A stretch of 64,000 nucleotides of DNA from Saccharothrix sp. S26 (GCF_021390395.1 NZ_JAJUWT010000006.1:248001-312000); one strand, 5' to 3'. Positions 1 through 9,201 are shown, counted from the stretch's first letter. Program-made: numbers and translations. Notes: a model not told the origin generated them from the sequence alone.

Positions 1-548
1 CCCGAGGTCCCTCCCACTGCGTCCCACATCCGGGTCACCGTCCTGGCTCCGAGGGGCAGGGACAGCGCGAACAGGGGATCCGCGTCCTCGCCGACCGCCA
101 ACTCGACGGTCCCGCCCCCGACGTCCAGCACCATCACCGGGCCGGCCGACCAGCCGAACCAGTTCCGCGCCGCGAGGTAGGACAACCGCGCCTCCTCCCG
201 GCCCGGCAACGTCCGCAGCCGGACTCCGGTCAGGTCGGCCACCCGGTCTAGGACCTCTCCGGCGTTGGTCGCGTCGCGGATCACCGAGGTGGCGAACGGC
301 ACGAAGGTCGACACGCGTGCCGGCCGCAGGGCGATCAGCGCCCGGCTGACCGCGGCGGCGATCCGGTCGACCCCCTCGTCGGTCACCCGCCCACCGGGGT
401 CGAGTGCCCGGTCCAGGCGGAGCCTGACCTTGTGCGACAGCAGCGGGCGCAGCACCGAACCGCGCTCGGGGTCGACCACCGTCAGCTGCGCGCTGAAACA
501 ACCCACGTCGAGGACTGCCACCCGGTACGGCTGCTCGGCCACTGACAT
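1..548 (-). CDS. Ppx/GppA-family phosphatase, partial (C-terminus off the window)
   Basis: This is the N-terminal part, about 182 residues, of an exopolyphosphatase/guanosine pentaphosphate phosphatase-like protein of the sugar-kinase/actin fold. The start is the ATG at 548-546 (MSVAEQPYRVAVLDVG). The first phosphate-binding loop is VAVLDVGCFSAQLTVV, where a conserved Ser/Asn-rich loop is slightly unusual, and the second glycine-rich loop VLDVGGGTVELAVG lies near residues 135-148. Family members hydrolyse polyphosphate or pppGpp in the cytoplasm and so affect the stringent response. The gene runs off the left edge, so the catalytic C-terminal domain and any operon partners cannot be seen. The family assignment is firm; the choice between Ppx and GppA activity is not made. 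Confidence 0.85.
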   Translation of the reverse strand, partial: MSVAEQPYRVAVLDVGCFSAQLTVVDPERGSVLRPLLSHKVRLRLDRALDPGGRVTDEGVDRIAAAVSRALIALRPARVSTFVPFATSVIRDATNAGEVLDRVADLTGVRLRTLPGREEARLSYLAARNWFGWSAGPVMVLDVGGGTVELAVGEDADPLFALSLPLGARTVTRMWDAVGGTS

Positions 549-949
549 CACCCGCCCTCGTACCGCGGTTCGGCGGTGCTCACGACCGGGTCCGCCGGAC
601 AGCGGGGCACTGTGCCGTCGGCTCGGTCGGGGACCGGAACCCGATTTTCACCTCGGCGGCGTGAGCGCTTGGCGATCACCACCCGAAAGGGTGTCCGCTT
701 CGACTGGAACGGTCAGCCGTCTCACCCGGCACACCGACCACGCAGAACGGCGGGCCCGCATGGGCGCCTCGCGGCTCTCGATCAAGGCTTGGGCCGGACG
801 CATGTCGGTATCGATCTTCGACTCCGCGTCGACCCCGACGTCACCGCGGTCGCTCGGGGCGCCGCGGGCGGTGCGGTCGTGCCAGGCCGGACGGGCACTC
901 CTCGGGTGACGAGCGGATCCGGTGGTGATCGAGGTGACCACCACTGTCC
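549..949. other. intergenic stretch without a supported gene
   Basis: Open frames on both strands here show no recognisable domain and poor ribosome sites. The right part borders a decayed ligase gene and may hold its more diverged 3' end, but no homology could be recognised by eye. Confidence 0.5.
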
Positions 950-1202
950 TCCGAAAGCCGCTGATAGCGGTCTTCACCGCCGGTCTGCAACGCGGGTCCG
1001 CCCGCCGGCGCCACACCGACCGCCAGCAGTCGGCAGCCGAGGCCGCGCGGTTTCGGCGGCCACCATGCGCAGTCCGTGCAGCTGCCTCCGCACGTCGGCG
1101 AGGTCGTGGCACACCGTGCGGCGCGGGCTCTCCGGTCCGGGCGTCGACCGGCAGAAACTCCTCCTCGACGCCCAGCGTCGAGGCAGGTGACAGGGTGTCC
1201 AC
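950..1202 (-). pseudogene. decayed carboxylate-amine ligase (YbdK/GCS2-like) remnant
   Basis: Three blocks of the glutamate-cysteine-ligase-like family occur in order but in different frames. A GTG at 1202 opens a frame with TLGVEEEFLPVDARTGEP, the family's N-terminal signature. After loss of about 60 codons a second frame reads VCHDLADVRRQLHGLRMVAA, matching the VCRTLREVRGHL block. A third frame reads CRLLAVGVAP and DRYQRLSE. The intact relative in this window (6447-7589) has the same blocks in the same order, which makes the call secure. At least two frameshifts and one internal deletion are present and the C-terminal two thirds are missing or unrecognisable, so this is a dead copy. Confidence 0.8.
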
Positions 1203-1482
1203 CGTGGCCTCCGGCGGCGCTCGGTCCAGGCATCCGAGGTGCCCGGCGGATCGGAGGGGGAAACGCGGGCCGGGAAGGGCGAGGACGGCGACGATCCGGA
1301 CATATCGGATCAACCGGATCGTCGGCTTGGGGCGAAGGGGTGATGTGGGAGCAGCGGTGTGTAAGAGGGCCGCAGCCGGGTAGCCGGGCGCGTCCTCGAC
1401 GGTTCCAGGTGACCGACGGGGCTTTAGAGCGGTCGTCCAACCCGGTGGACCCGTGTCCTGCCCCAGTGATCCGAGGATGGTC

Positions 1483-3246
1483 ATGACGACGCTGAAGCCG
1501 ACGCCGATCGTGCCGAGGGAGGCCGCGCGACCCCGCCTGAAGGGGACGGCGCTGTTGCGGCTGTTCCGCACGACCGATCACAAGCTGATCGGGCTGCTGT
1601 ACCTGACGACATCGTTCGGCTTCTTCCTGGTCGGCGGTCTGATGGCGTTGCTGATGCGCGGCGAGCTGGCTCAGCCGGGCCTGCAGTTCCTGTCCAACGA
1701 GCAGTACAACCAGCTGTTCACCATGCACGGCACGATCATGCTGCTGCTGTACGCGACGCCGATCGTGTTCGGCTTCGCGAACTTCATCCTGCCGCTGCAG
1801 ATCGGTTCGCCGGACGTGGCGTTCCCTCGTCTCAACGCCTTCTCGTACTGGTTGTACCTGTTCGGCGGCCTGATCGCGGTGAGCGGGTTCCTGACCCCGG
1901 CCGGCGCGCCGGACTTCGGCTGGACGGCCTACACGCCGCTGTCGGGCGCGATGCACACCCCCGGCGTGGGCGCGGACCTGTGGATCACCGGCCTGGCCGT
2001 CGGCGGTCTCGGCACGATCCTCGGGGCGGTGAACATGATCACCACGGTGATCTGCCTGCGCGCACCGGGCATGACGATGTTCCGGATGCCGATCTTCACC
2101 TGGAACATCTTCATCACGAGCATCCTGGTGCTGATCGCGTTCCCGATCCTCACCGCCGCCCTGCTGGGGCTGCTCGCGGACCGCCATCTCGGCGCGCACG
2201 TGTTCGACCCGGCCAACGGGGGCGCGATCCTCTGGCAGCACCTGTTCTGGTTCTTCGGGCACCCCGAGGTCTACATCGTGGCGCTGCCGTTCTTCGGGAT
2301 CGTCTCGGAGATCTTCCCGGTGTTCAGCCGCAAACCGATCTTCGGCTACAAGGGGCTGGTCTTCGCCACCATCGCCATCGCGCTGTACTCGGTGATCGTG
2401 TGGGCGCACCACATGTACGCCACCGGCGCGGTCCTGATGCTGTTCTTCTCCGCCACCACGTTCATCATCGCCGTCCCCACCGGCATCAAGTTCTTCAACT
2501 GGATCGGCACGATGTGGAAGGGGCAGCTGACGTTCGAGTCGCCGATGCTGTTCAGCGTCGGATTCCTGGTGACGTTCCTGTTCGGCGGACTGTCCGGCAT
2601 CCTGCTCGCCTCGCCGCCCATCGACTTCCACGTCACCGACACGTACTTCGTGGTGGCCCACTTCCACTACGTGCTGTTCGGCACGATCGTGTTCGCCACC
2701 TATGCCGGGATCTACTTATGGTTCCCCAAGTGGACCGGCCGGATGCTCGACGAACACCTCGGCAAGGTCCACTTCTGGACCACGTTCATCGGCTTCCACC
2801 TGACGTTCCTGGTCCACCACTGGCTCGGCAACGAGGGCATGCCCCGCCGCTACGCCGACTACCTGGAGAGCGACCAGTTCACCGGTCTCAACACCATCTC
2901 CACCATCGGCGCGTTCGTGCTCGGCGCGTCCACGCTGCCGTTCCTCTACAACGTGGTCAAGAGCTACCGGTTCGGCGAGCCGGCAGGCCGGGACGACCCG
3001 TGGGGCTTCGGCAACTCGCTGGAGTGGGCGACCTCCTGCCCACCGCCGCGGCACAACTTCACCGAACTGCCCCGCATCCGCTCCGAACGCCCCGCGTTCG
3101 AGCTGCACTACCCGCACATGGTCGAGCGGATGCGCGCCGAGTCCCACTACTCCGTGCGCAACCGGAACCAGGACGACACCGGCGTCGACCAGCCCACCGA
3201 GAAGTACCTCGCGCCTACCGACCGCGAGACCAAGCACGACGGCTGA
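1483..3246 (+). CDS. ctaD: cytochrome c oxidase subunit I (aa3-type)
   Basis: Catalytic subunit of the terminal oxidase in the plasma membrane; it reduces oxygen to water and pumps protons. About 587 residues with twelve hydrophobic segments, a normal length. The low-spin haem ligand His is in [13 protein letters not shown] (about residue 82), the CuB ligand and cross-linked Tyr are in [14 protein letters not shown], the two further CuB histidines are in WAHHMYATG, and the haem a/a3 histidines are in [11 protein letters not shown] chose the ATG at 1483 because GAGG lies 6 bases upstream; an ATG at 1477 and a GTG at 1453 are alternatives. No other oxidase subunit is adjacent. A DUF3040 gene follows 18 bases downstream and is probably cotranscribed. 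Actinomycetes often carry more than one ctaD, so this may be an additional copy. Confidence 0.95.
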   Translation: MTTLKPTPIVPREAARPRLKGTALLRLFRTTDHKLIGLLYLTTSFGFFLVGGLMALLMRGELAQPGLQFLSNEQYNQLFTMHGTIMLLLYATPIVFGFANFILPLQIGSPDVAFPRLNAFSYWLYLFGGLIAVSGFLTPAGAPDFGWTAYTPLSGAMHTPGVGADLWITGLAVGGLGTILGAVNMITTVICLRAPGMTMFRMPIFTWNIFITSILVLIAFPILTAALLGLLADRHLGAHVFDPANGGAILWQHLFWFFGHPEVYIVALPFFGIVSEIFPVFSRKPIFGYKGLVFATIAIALYSVIVWAHHMYATGAVLMLFFSATTFIIAVPTGIKFFNWIGTMWKGQLTFESPMLFSVGFLVTFLFGGLSGILLASPPIDFHVTDTYFVVAHFHYVLFGTIVFATYAGIYLWFPKWTGRMLDEHLGKVHFWTTFIGFHLTFLVHHWLGNEGMPRRYADYLESDQFTGLNTISTIGAFVLGASTLPFLYNVVKSYRFGEPAGRDDPWGFGNSLEWATSCPPPRHNFTELPRIRSERPAFELHYPHMVERMRAESHYSVRNRNQDDTGVDQPTEKYLAPTDRETKHDG

Positions 3247-3264
3247 CCCCGAGGGGAGGACCCG

Positions 3265-3531
3265 ATGACCCGGTACGAACGCCGTCAACTCCGCCGGATC
3301 GAACGCCGGTTCGAGACCACAGACCCCGGCCTGGCCTGCGCGCTCTCCGGCCGGACGGCAGTCACGCGACCCGTGCACCGCGCGTCGACCAGGGCGTGGG
3401 TGGCGCTGCTCGGCATCGCCTTCGTGTCCGGTGGGGCAGTCGTCCACCTGCCGCTGGTCCTGGTCGGGTGCCTCGTGCTCATGACGGCGGCGTGCCTGCA
3501 CGTCACACGCCCGCGACCGGTCACCCCGTAG
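3265..3531 (+). CDS. small DUF3040 membrane protein
   Basis: 88 residues. The N-terminal amphipathic stretch YERRQLRRIERRFETTDPGL followed by two hydrophobic segments (WVALLGIAFVSGGAVVHL and LVLVGCLVLMTAACL) matches the DUF3040 pattern of small actinobacterial two-helix membrane proteins of unknown function. The ATG is preceded by GGGGAGGA at a good distance. It follows ctaD by 18 bases in the same direction and is probably in one transcript with it. Confidence 0.8.
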   Translation: MTRYERRQLRRIERRFETTDPGLACALSGRTAVTRPVHRASTRAWVALLGIAFVSGGAVVHLPLVLVGCLVLMTAACLHVTRPRPVTP

Positions 3532-3743
3532 GACTGCGCGGCGGTCCCGGGGAGAACTGGTTTGCCCGTCGAGGGCGGTGGTACCCCGGACTCGACCGGG
3601 TGGTCCGCGGTGATCGCGCCATCCGCTCACTTCTCGGCAGGTCGGTCGAACAGGCGCCGGCCCCACCACATCCGTGGCTGGGCGCGCCTGTGGCGGCCCG
3701 GTCACCCCGCCCTCGGTGGCGGGCCGACCACTCGAGGACCGAC

Positions 3744-4610
3744 ATGACCGAGACCTCGCCGACCTCGCGCCGAAGCGTCGTGGACCTCGACGAGCTGCTG
3801 GCCGTCGCCCGATCCGCGGCGCGGGCGGGAGCGCGCACGGCCGCCTTCTGGCGCCACCGCGCACACCGCCTGTTCCTGGAGGACGACATCGCGCTCGCCA
3901 CCCTGATCGACGAAGCACGTCAGGAAGCTGACCGGGCCATCCGATCGGTCTTGAGCAGCCGGCGGCCCAACGACGGCGTCCTCGGTCGGGAGCGGAGCAC
4001 CGCCGGCTACACCGACGTGCGGTGGATCGTCGACGAGCTCAGCGGGAGCGTCGACTACCTGTACGAACGGCCCGACTGGGCGGTGGGCGTGGCCGCCGCG
4101 GCGCCCGGCGGCACGCTGCTGGCCGCGGCGGTGTCGGAGCCCGCGGTGGGGGTGCTGACGGAGGCGCGGCTGGGCGGCGGCACGGTGATCAACGACGATC
4201 CCGTGCCCCTGCCGGGCAGACGGGACCTCGCGTGGGCGCTGGTCGAGGTCGCGCCGGTCGGGAGCAGGGCCTCGGCGGGTCGCACGGTGGACGCCCTCGT
4301 GTCGGGCGTGGGCGAGGTCAGGCATGGGGGCAGCACCGCCGCGGCGCTGGCCCGGGTCGCCACCGGCCGGGCGGACGCGCTGTGGGCGCCGGACCTGAAA
4401 CCGTGGGACTGCGCCGCGGGCGTCCTGCTCGTGCAGGAGGCCGGCGGCACGGTCGGGGACCTCGTCGGCACGACACCGCAGACCTGGCCCGGCAGCGGCG
4501 ACGTGCTGGCCGCCACACCCGCCCTGTGGCGCCCACTGCGGCAACTGCTGGCCGAAGTGCACCTACCGCCCGCGTCGGCCAAGCACGGCCCGGCCGTCAC
4601 CGACCGGTGA
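3744..4610 (+). CDS. inositol monophosphatase-like protein with altered metal site
   Basis: 288 residues of the Mg-dependent sugar/inositol phosphatase fold. The C-terminal family motif KPWDCAAGVLLVQEAGG is intact (about residues 216-232), and a Glu in GRERST corresponds to the GEE motif. The central motif, normally WxVDPxDGT, reads WIVDELSGSVDY: the second metal-binding Asp is replaced by Ser. The family usually needs this Asp, so activity may be lost or altered; a non-catalytic or sensory role is an inference. Start is ATG 3744; the ribosome site is weak. It lies 41 bases upstream of a STAS gene in the same direction and may share its transcript. Confidence 0.75.
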   Translation: MTETSPTSRRSVVDLDELLAVARSAARAGARTAAFWRHRAHRLFLEDDIALATLIDEARQEADRAIRSVLSSRRPNDGVLGRERSTAGYTDVRWIVDELSGSVDYLYERPDWAVGVAAAAPGGTLLAAAVSEPAVGVLTEARLGGGTVINDDPVPLPGRRDLAWALVEVAPVGSRASAGRTVDALVSGVGEVRHGGSTAAALARVATGRADALWAPDLKPWDCAAGVLLVQEAGGTVGDLVGTTPQTWPGSGDVLAATPALWRPLRQLLAEVHLPPASAKHGPAVTDR

Positions 4611-4651
4611 GCGGTCGACCCCTGAGTTCGCGACCGCGAGGAGAGGCACGG

Positions 4652-5020
4652 ATGACAGAGCGCACCACCCGACCCTTGACCACGATCGACGTGGACGGGG
4701 GCATCCCCCTGGTCCGGGTGTCCGGTTCGCTCGACGCGGCGGCGCAGCGGCCCGTCGCGGCCGAGTTGGACACGGTCTTCGACACGCGTCCCGGCGCGAT
4801 CGTGCTGGACCTGAGCGACGTCGACTTCATGGGGTCGGCCGGCATCGCCCTGCTGATCAACACCCGGCACCGGGCGGCACGGCTGGGCATCCCCTTCGCT
4901 GTCGTCGCGGGCAACCACCGCGTGCTGCGGCCACTGCGGATGAGCCAGGTCGACACGGTGCTGCCCCTGCACCCGACCGTGCCCGCCGCGGTGGCGGCGG
5001 TGCGGCTCGCGTCCACTTGA
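4652..5020 (+). CDS. STAS-domain anti-anti-sigma factor
   Basis: 122 residues covering one STAS domain. The conserved strand-helix IVLDLSDVDFMGSAGIALL contains the Ser (GSAG) that RsbW-type kinases phosphorylate in the SpoIIAA/RsbV family. Such proteins bind an anti-sigma kinase and so release a stress sigma factor. ATG 4652 has GAGGAGAGG upstream. The window also holds five RsbW-like ATPases and a SpoIIE-type phosphatase, candidate partners, although none is adjacent. Confidence 0.85.
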   Translation: MTERTTRPLTTIDVDGGIPLVRVSGSLDAAAQRPVAAELDTVFDTRPGAIVLDLSDVDFMGSAGIALLINTRHRAARLGIPFAVVAGNHRVLRPLRMSQVDTVLPLHPTVPAAVAAVRLAST

Positions 5021-5039
5021 GCCGGTCGCGTCGAGCCGG

Positions 5040-5414
5040 TCACGCGCCTTCGTCGCCGGGGCTCTCCAAGCGGAAGAAGTTGCTGGGCGAGCCGTCCGAG
5101 CGCTGCTCCTGGTAGGAGAACCGGAGCTGGCGCGCGTCGAACGCCGCGAACCACTCGTCCCACTCGATGTGACGCAGGTTCCGGCTGCCGTAGCCGGGTA
5201 GGTCGAGCCGCAGCACCTCCGGGCGGTCACCGCCTCCCGGGAGGGTGGCCGGGCGCGCGTTCCGTCGTTCGGCCCACTTCCGGATCACCTCGTGGCTGGT
5301 GGTGACCAGGCTGCGGCGACCCACCCGCCGGGTGGCCCGATCCGGCGGGGTGGCGTCCGGTTCGGTCTCGTCGTCCCGGTCCGCGTGGTTCCCCGGTCGC
5401 TCGTGGGTGGCCAT
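5040..5414 (-). CDS. conserved hypothetical protein
   Basis: 124 residues, soluble. The C-terminal 80 residues (TSHEVIRKWAERRNARPATL, LRLDLPGYG, WDEWFAAFDARQLRFSYQE, SNFFRL) resemble a short actinobacterial family with no assigned function in which WDEWFxxFDxRxLxxxYQ and SNFxxL are conserved. The N-terminal 40 residues are polar and probably disordered. ATG 5414 is preceded by GGAGGTG at 7 bases. A SigB-type promoter lies just upstream, so general-stress induction is likely. It is convergent with the STAS gene at 4652-5020. Confidence 0.75.
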   Translation of the reverse strand: MATHERPGNHADRDDETEPDATPPDRATRRVGRRSLVTTSHEVIRKWAERRNARPATLPGGGDRPEVLRLDLPGYGSRNLRHIEWDEWFAAFDARQLRFSYQEQRSDGSPSNFFRLESPGDEGA

Positions 5415-5445
5415 TTCGGCACCTCCGTGGTCTGGGGCACGTGGC

Positions 5446-5470
5446 GTACCCGTCGACCACGGACCTAACC
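5446..5470 (-). promoter_or_regulatory. SigB-type promoter for the 5040-5414 gene
   Basis: On the minus strand GGTTA (5470-5466) and GGGTAC (5451-5446) are 14 bases apart, matching the actinobacterial stress-sigma consensus GTTT/N14-16/GGGTAT. The start codon follows about 32 bases downstream. Confidence 0.6.
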
Positions 5471-5550
5471 GCGACCGCGTGGCGGAGCTTCCGGTGACGC
5501 GTCGGCCGTGCGTCAGCCGCCGCGCGGGCGAGTGTGACGACACGCAGGAT

Positions 5551-5735
5551 GCGCCGGCGGTCGTCCTCGAGCGGATCTGCAAGCAGGTGGCGCACGCCAT
5601 CCCCGGCGCCGACGTGGGGAGCGTGACACCGCTGTCCGACGACGGCCCGATGACCGGAGCGACGACCCGGCAGGAGGCGTTCGAAGTGGACGCCGCGCAG
5701 TACCGGGCCGAGGACGGGCCGTGCCTGCGAGCCGC
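5551..5735 (+). pseudogene. GAF-domain (GAF-ANTAR type) remnant
   Basis: The frame reads VLERICKQVAHAIPGADVGS, then a TAATTxxA-like stretch and QYRAEDGPCLRAA. This is the pattern of the GAF domain in actinobacterial GAF-ANTAR antiterminators; the intact-looking example at 11200-11966 has TVPGARRAG and QYDTGEGPCLDAL at matching places. After GPCL the frame joins DUF2231 coding sequence in another frame, so the second half of GAF and all of ANTAR are lost. Confidence 0.65.
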
Positions 5736-6141
5736 GGCTGCTGCGCGGCGCGTGGCTCGGTCGCCCCGTGCACCCGCTCCTGGTGACGGTGCCGATCGGC
5801 GCGTGGGTGTGCTCCGCGATGCTCGACGTGAGCGGCCACCAGCCGCCGCACGGCGGCTGGTGCAGATCGGGCTGGCCGCCACGCCGCCGACCATGCTCGT
5901 CGGCTTGGCGGACTTCTCCCGCCTGGACGTCCGCCAGCGGCGTGTCGGCCTCCTGCACGCGGTCGGGAACGTGCTCGCCGCGGGTTGCTTCCTCGCCTCG
6001 ACCCGGTGTCGCGACCACCGGTCCGCCCGAGCGTGGGTGCTGGTCGGGCTGGTGGTGCTCAGCGCGGGCGGCGCGCTGGGTGGCCACCTGTCCTACGCAC
6101 AAGCCGCCGGTGTCCACCGGTGGCAGGCGGACACGCCCTGA
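5729..6141 (+). pseudogene. DUF2231 membrane protein, truncated and frameshifted
   Basis: One frame reads RGAWLGRPVHPLLVTVPIGA, the typical start of the DUF2231 core (a haem-like HPLLV motif in the first helix). The next frame continues with LVQIGLAATPPTMLVGLADF, RRVGLLHAVGNVLAAGCFLA and GGALGGHLSYAQAAGV, which are the remaining three helices of the family. The frame change falls at about 5835-5860. The N-terminus is replaced by a GAF remnant. No function is known for this family beyond being a four-helix membrane protein. Confidence 0.75.
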
Positions 6142-6236
6142 GCCCCTGTCCGCGTCCTTGGGAGGTGGCACCGACACCTCCGCCCGCAGGGCCTGCCGGT
6201 CGACGAACGGCGGCGCCGGGGAACCGGTCGCACTCG

Positions 6237-6261
6237 GTTTGTCCGTGGTTGTGAGTGGTAT
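6237..6261 (+). promoter_or_regulatory. possible SigB-type promoter for the ligase gene
   Basis: GTTT (6237-6240) and TGGTAT (6256-6261) are 15 bases apart, one mismatch from the stress-sigma consensus. It lies about 185 bases before the ligase start in a 305-base gap that holds no other recognisable feature. Confidence 0.35.
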
Positions 6262-6446
6262 TCCGTGATCCCTTGACGGGGTCTCGGATTCATCCGGATG
6301 GGACTTCGGAAGGGACTTCTCGTCGGTCAAGCAGTGTGCCGACGCCCACGCGGCTGCGCTCGTGCGGGTTCGTGCTGTCGTCACGCCGGTGTGCGGATGG
6401 TGCGGGCGCACTCGCGTGCTGACCACCAGCGAGCGGTGAGGACACC

Positions 6447-7589
6447 ATGATCAACGCTGATCAACCCCTCCTGGGTACCGACGTGCCGACCCTGGGCGTG
6501 GAGGAGGAGTTCCTGGTCGTCGACCCCGGCAGCGGCCTGCCCGTCCCGGTGGCGGGCGAGGTCGTCGACCTGGCCAACCGGCTGGGCGCGGACCTGCAAC
6601 CCGAGCTGACCCGTGTGCAGGTGGAGAGCAACACACCGGTGTGCCGCACGCTGCGCGAGGTGCGCGGGCACCTGCTGACCGCGCGGTCGATGGCCTCGGC
6701 GGCGGCCCTGCAGGCGGGGGCGCAGCTGCTGGCGGTCGGTGTGCCCCTGACCGGACCGATGGGACAGTCCTTCAGCGACTCCGACCGCTACCGGCGGATC
6801 GGGGAGGGCTACGGTCTGCTGGCCGCGGAGCACGGGGTGTGCGGCTGTCACGTGCACGTCGCCGTGTCGGATCGGGAGACCGCGGTGCAGGTGTGCAACC
6901 ACCTGCGACCCTGGTTGCCGGTCCTGCTCGCGCTGACCGCCAACTCGCCGATCCACCAGGGCGTCGACACCGGCTGCGCGAGCTGGCGGTCGGTGCTCAA
7001 CAGCCGCTGGCCGTGTTCCGGCGCGCCGCCGTACTTCACCTCGGCCGACCACTACGACGCCGTGCTGGACATGATGGTCGAGAGCGGGGCGGTGCTGGAC
7101 CGGGCGATGGTCTACTGGGACGTGCGGCCCTCCGACCACCTGCCCACGGTCGAGGTCCGCGTCTCCGACGTGCCCGCCACGGTCGACGAGTCGATCCTGC
7201 TCGCCGCCCTGGTGCGCGCCCTGGTCACCACCGCCCTCGGTGCGATCCGCCAAGGCGATCGAGGGCTGCCCGTCACCACCGAGGCGTTGCGCGCGGCCTA
7301 CTGGCGCGCCGCGCACGACGGCATCACCGGCGACGGCATCGACCTGTTCGGCAACCGCCGCGTCCCGGCCGCCCACGTGGTGCGCCGGCTGATCCGCCAC
7401 GTGCGGCCGGCCCTGGGCCAGAGCGGGGAGCTGCGCGCGGTGAGCGCCCTGTTCACCAAGGTCCTGCGGAACGGCAACGGCGCCGTCCGCCAACGGCGGG
7501 CGTTCCAGCGGCGCGGGCGGATCGAGGACGTCGTGGAGCTCCTGAGCCGTGACACGGACCACGACTGGCTGCCGGAGACCGCCGCGTGA
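6447..7589 (+). CDS. carboxylate-amine ligase, YbdK/glutamate-cysteine ligase-like
   Basis: 380 residues, the usual length for the ATP-dependent YbdK family, which joins a carboxylate to an amine through an acyl-phosphate. Hallmarks are LGVEEEFLVVD (residues 16-26, metal and substrate glutamates), RTLREVRGHL, the nucleotide-binding region CGCHVHVAVSD, LTANSP, SWRSVLNSRWP and VEVRVSDVPATVDE. The ATG has GTGAGGA upstream. It stands upstream of an amidase and an NAGGN-type amidotransferase, a setting that suggests peptide-like compatible-solute chemistry, but the substrate cannot be read from sequence. A dead paralogue lies at 950-1202. Confidence 0.9.
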   Translation: MINADQPLLGTDVPTLGVEEEFLVVDPGSGLPVPVAGEVVDLANRLGADLQPELTRVQVESNTPVCRTLREVRGHLLTARSMASAAALQAGAQLLAVGVPLTGPMGQSFSDSDRYRRIGEGYGLLAAEHGVCGCHVHVAVSDRETAVQVCNHLRPWLPVLLALTANSPIHQGVDTGCASWRSVLNSRWPCSGAPPYFTSADHYDAVLDMMVESGAVLDRAMVYWDVRPSDHLPTVEVRVSDVPATVDESILLAALVRALVTTALGAIRQGDRGLPVTTEALRAAYWRAAHDGITGDGIDLFGNRRVPAAHVVRRLIRHVRPALGQSGELRAVSALFTKVLRNGNGAVRQRRAFQRRGRIEDVVELLSRDTDHDWLPETAA

Positions 7590-7621
7590 TCGTCGACGCC
7601 GCGCCGTCCGCACCGGCCAGG

Positions 7622-7640
7622 GCCCGGTCGCGCACCGGGG
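7622..7640. terminator. possible bidirectional hairpin between convergent genes
   Basis: CCCGGT (7623-7628) and ACCGGG (7634-7639) can pair around a 5-base loop between the ligase and the convergent amidase. Confidence 0.35.
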
Positions 7641-7662
7641 CAACGACGACCGCGTCCCGGTG

Positions 7663-9144
7663 CTACGGGAGGGTGGGCAGGTAGGCGGGTGCGCGCCGCG
7701 CCGGCGCGGCGCGCTCGAACGCCGCCGCGAACCGCAGGACCGCGGCGTCCGCCCCGCGTCCCGCCATGAACGACACGCCGATCGGGAGCGGGCCGGAGAA
7801 GCCCGCCGGGACGGTGACGTTCGGGTAGCCCGAGACCGCCGCCGGAGTGGCGGAGCCCAGTCCGGCGGGGTCGCCGGCGTAGTCGGTCCGCCACGCCGGG
7901 GCGTTCGTCGGGGCCATGATCACGTCCAGGCGGTGCGCCTCGATCACCTCGTCGATCGACCGGCGCGCCAGGTCCGTCGCGGTGCGACGCTGGTCGAGGT
8001 AGGTCGGGTCGGTGAGCGGTGGCGCCTTCTCGGCCTCGAAGAACAGGTCCTGCCCGAACCTGCTCAGCTCGACGGGATCCGCCTCGTTGAACTCGATCAG
8101 CTCCCGCACGGTCCGCGGCACGCCCGGTCGCGTCCTGAGGTACGCCTCCAGGTCGTGCTTGAACTCCGCGACCAGCGCGGGCAGCCCGATCGCCTCGATC
8201 CGGGCCTGGTAGGGCAGGTCGACCTCGACCACGGTGGCGCCGTGGCGTCCGAGCACGTCCACCGCCTCCTGGACGACCCGGTCGGCCTCCGCGTCGTGGC
8301 CCGCCCGGCGCCACACGCCGACGCGTGCACCGTGCAGCGGGTCGGACGCGAGCGCGGCGGTGTAGTCCACCCCGCGTCCGGCCAGGACCGACATCAGGAT
8401 CGCGGCGTCCACGACGTGCCGCGCCACGGGGCCGGCGGTGTCCTGCCGGGTCGAGATCGGCACGATCCCGTGGCCGCTGATCGTGCCGTGCGTGGGCTTG
8501 AACCCCACGACGCCCGACTGGCTCGACGGGCAGACGATCGAGCCGTTGGTCTCGGTACCCACCGCCACCTGCGCCAACGAGGCCGCGACCGCCGCGCCCG
8601 AGCCCGACGACGAGCCGCACGGGTTGCGGTCCAGCACGTGCGGGTTGTTGGTCTGCCCGCCCACGCCCGACCAGCCGGAGGTGGACCACGCGGACCGGAA
8701 GTTCCCCCACTCCGACATGTTGGTCTTGCCCAGCACCACGGCCCCCGCCGCGCGCAGGCGCTTGACCAGTTCGGCGTCGTCCGACGGCGGCACGTGCAGC
8801 GCCCGCGAGCCCGCCGTGGTGCCCAGACCCCGGGTGTCGATGTTGTCCTTGATCAGCACCGGGATGCCGTCCATCGACCCGAGCGCCTGGCCGCGGGCAC
8901 GTCGGCGATCGCTCTCGGCCGCCTGGTCGAGTGCCTCGGGATGCACGAAGAGCACCGACCGCACCTGCCGGTCCACGGTGGCGATGCGTTCCAGATAGGC
9001 GTGGGTCAGCTCGACGGAGGTCAGCGCACCCGACTCCATCCGGTCGACCAGCTGCGGGATCGTGGCCGCGTCGAGGTCGAGGTCGAGGTCCGGACGCGGG
9101 CCGGCCTCGGCACGGGCCGGCGGCACGGCGGACGGAGAGGACAT
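7663..9144 (-). CDS. amidase (amidase-signature family)
   Basis: 493 residues of the Ser-cisSer-Lys amidase family. The catalytic Lys is in GIPVLIKDNIDTRG (K99), the cis-Ser in PCGSSSGSGAAVAAS (about 177-182) and the nucleophile Ser in ETNGSIVCPSSQSG (S202). The C-terminal APTNAPAW and YPNVTVPAGF blocks are also present. The protein has no clear signal peptide, so it is probably cytoplasmic; the in-frame extension upstream to 9318 is compositionally non-coding, and I start at ATG 9144. The substrate is unknown. It is divergent from the asparagine-synthase gene, with 211 bases between. Confidence 0.9.
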   Translation of the reverse strand: MSSPSAVPPARAEAGPRPDLDLDLDAATIPQLVDRMESGALTSVELTHAYLERIATVDRQVRSVLFVHPEALDQAAESDRRRARGQALGSMDGIPVLIKDNIDTRGLGTTAGSRALHVPPSDDAELVKRLRAAGAVVLGKTNMSEWGNFRSAWSTSGWSGVGGQTNNPHVLDRNPCGSSSGSGAAVAASLAQVAVGTETNGSIVCPSSQSGVVGFKPTHGTISGHGIVPISTRQDTAGPVARHVVDAAILMSVLAGRGVDYTAALASDPLHGARVGVWRRAGHDAEADRVVQEAVDVLGRHGATVVEVDLPYQARIEAIGLPALVAEFKHDLEAYLRTRPGVPRTVRELIEFNEADPVELSRFGQDLFFEAEKAPPLTDPTYLDQRRTATDLARRSIDEVIEAHRLDVIMAPTNAPAWRTDYAGDPAGLGSATPAAVSGYPNVTVPAGFSGPLPIGVSFMAGRGADAAVLRFAAAFERAAPARRAPAYLPTLP

Positions 9145-9201
9145 GGCGTACACCCCAAGCCGGCGGGCGGCCGGCGTCAAGCCATGGGCCGTTACATCTG
9201 T

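Noticed and set aside
841..2667. 608-residue minus-strand open frame opposite ctaD
   Set aside because: Antisense shadow of ctaD rich in Arg, Glu and Gln with no domain; only its end overlaps the real ligase relic.
1980..3743. Plus-strand frame joined to the inositol-phosphatase-like gene
   Set aside because: The upstream part is a shifted reading of ctaD; the real start is ATG 3744.
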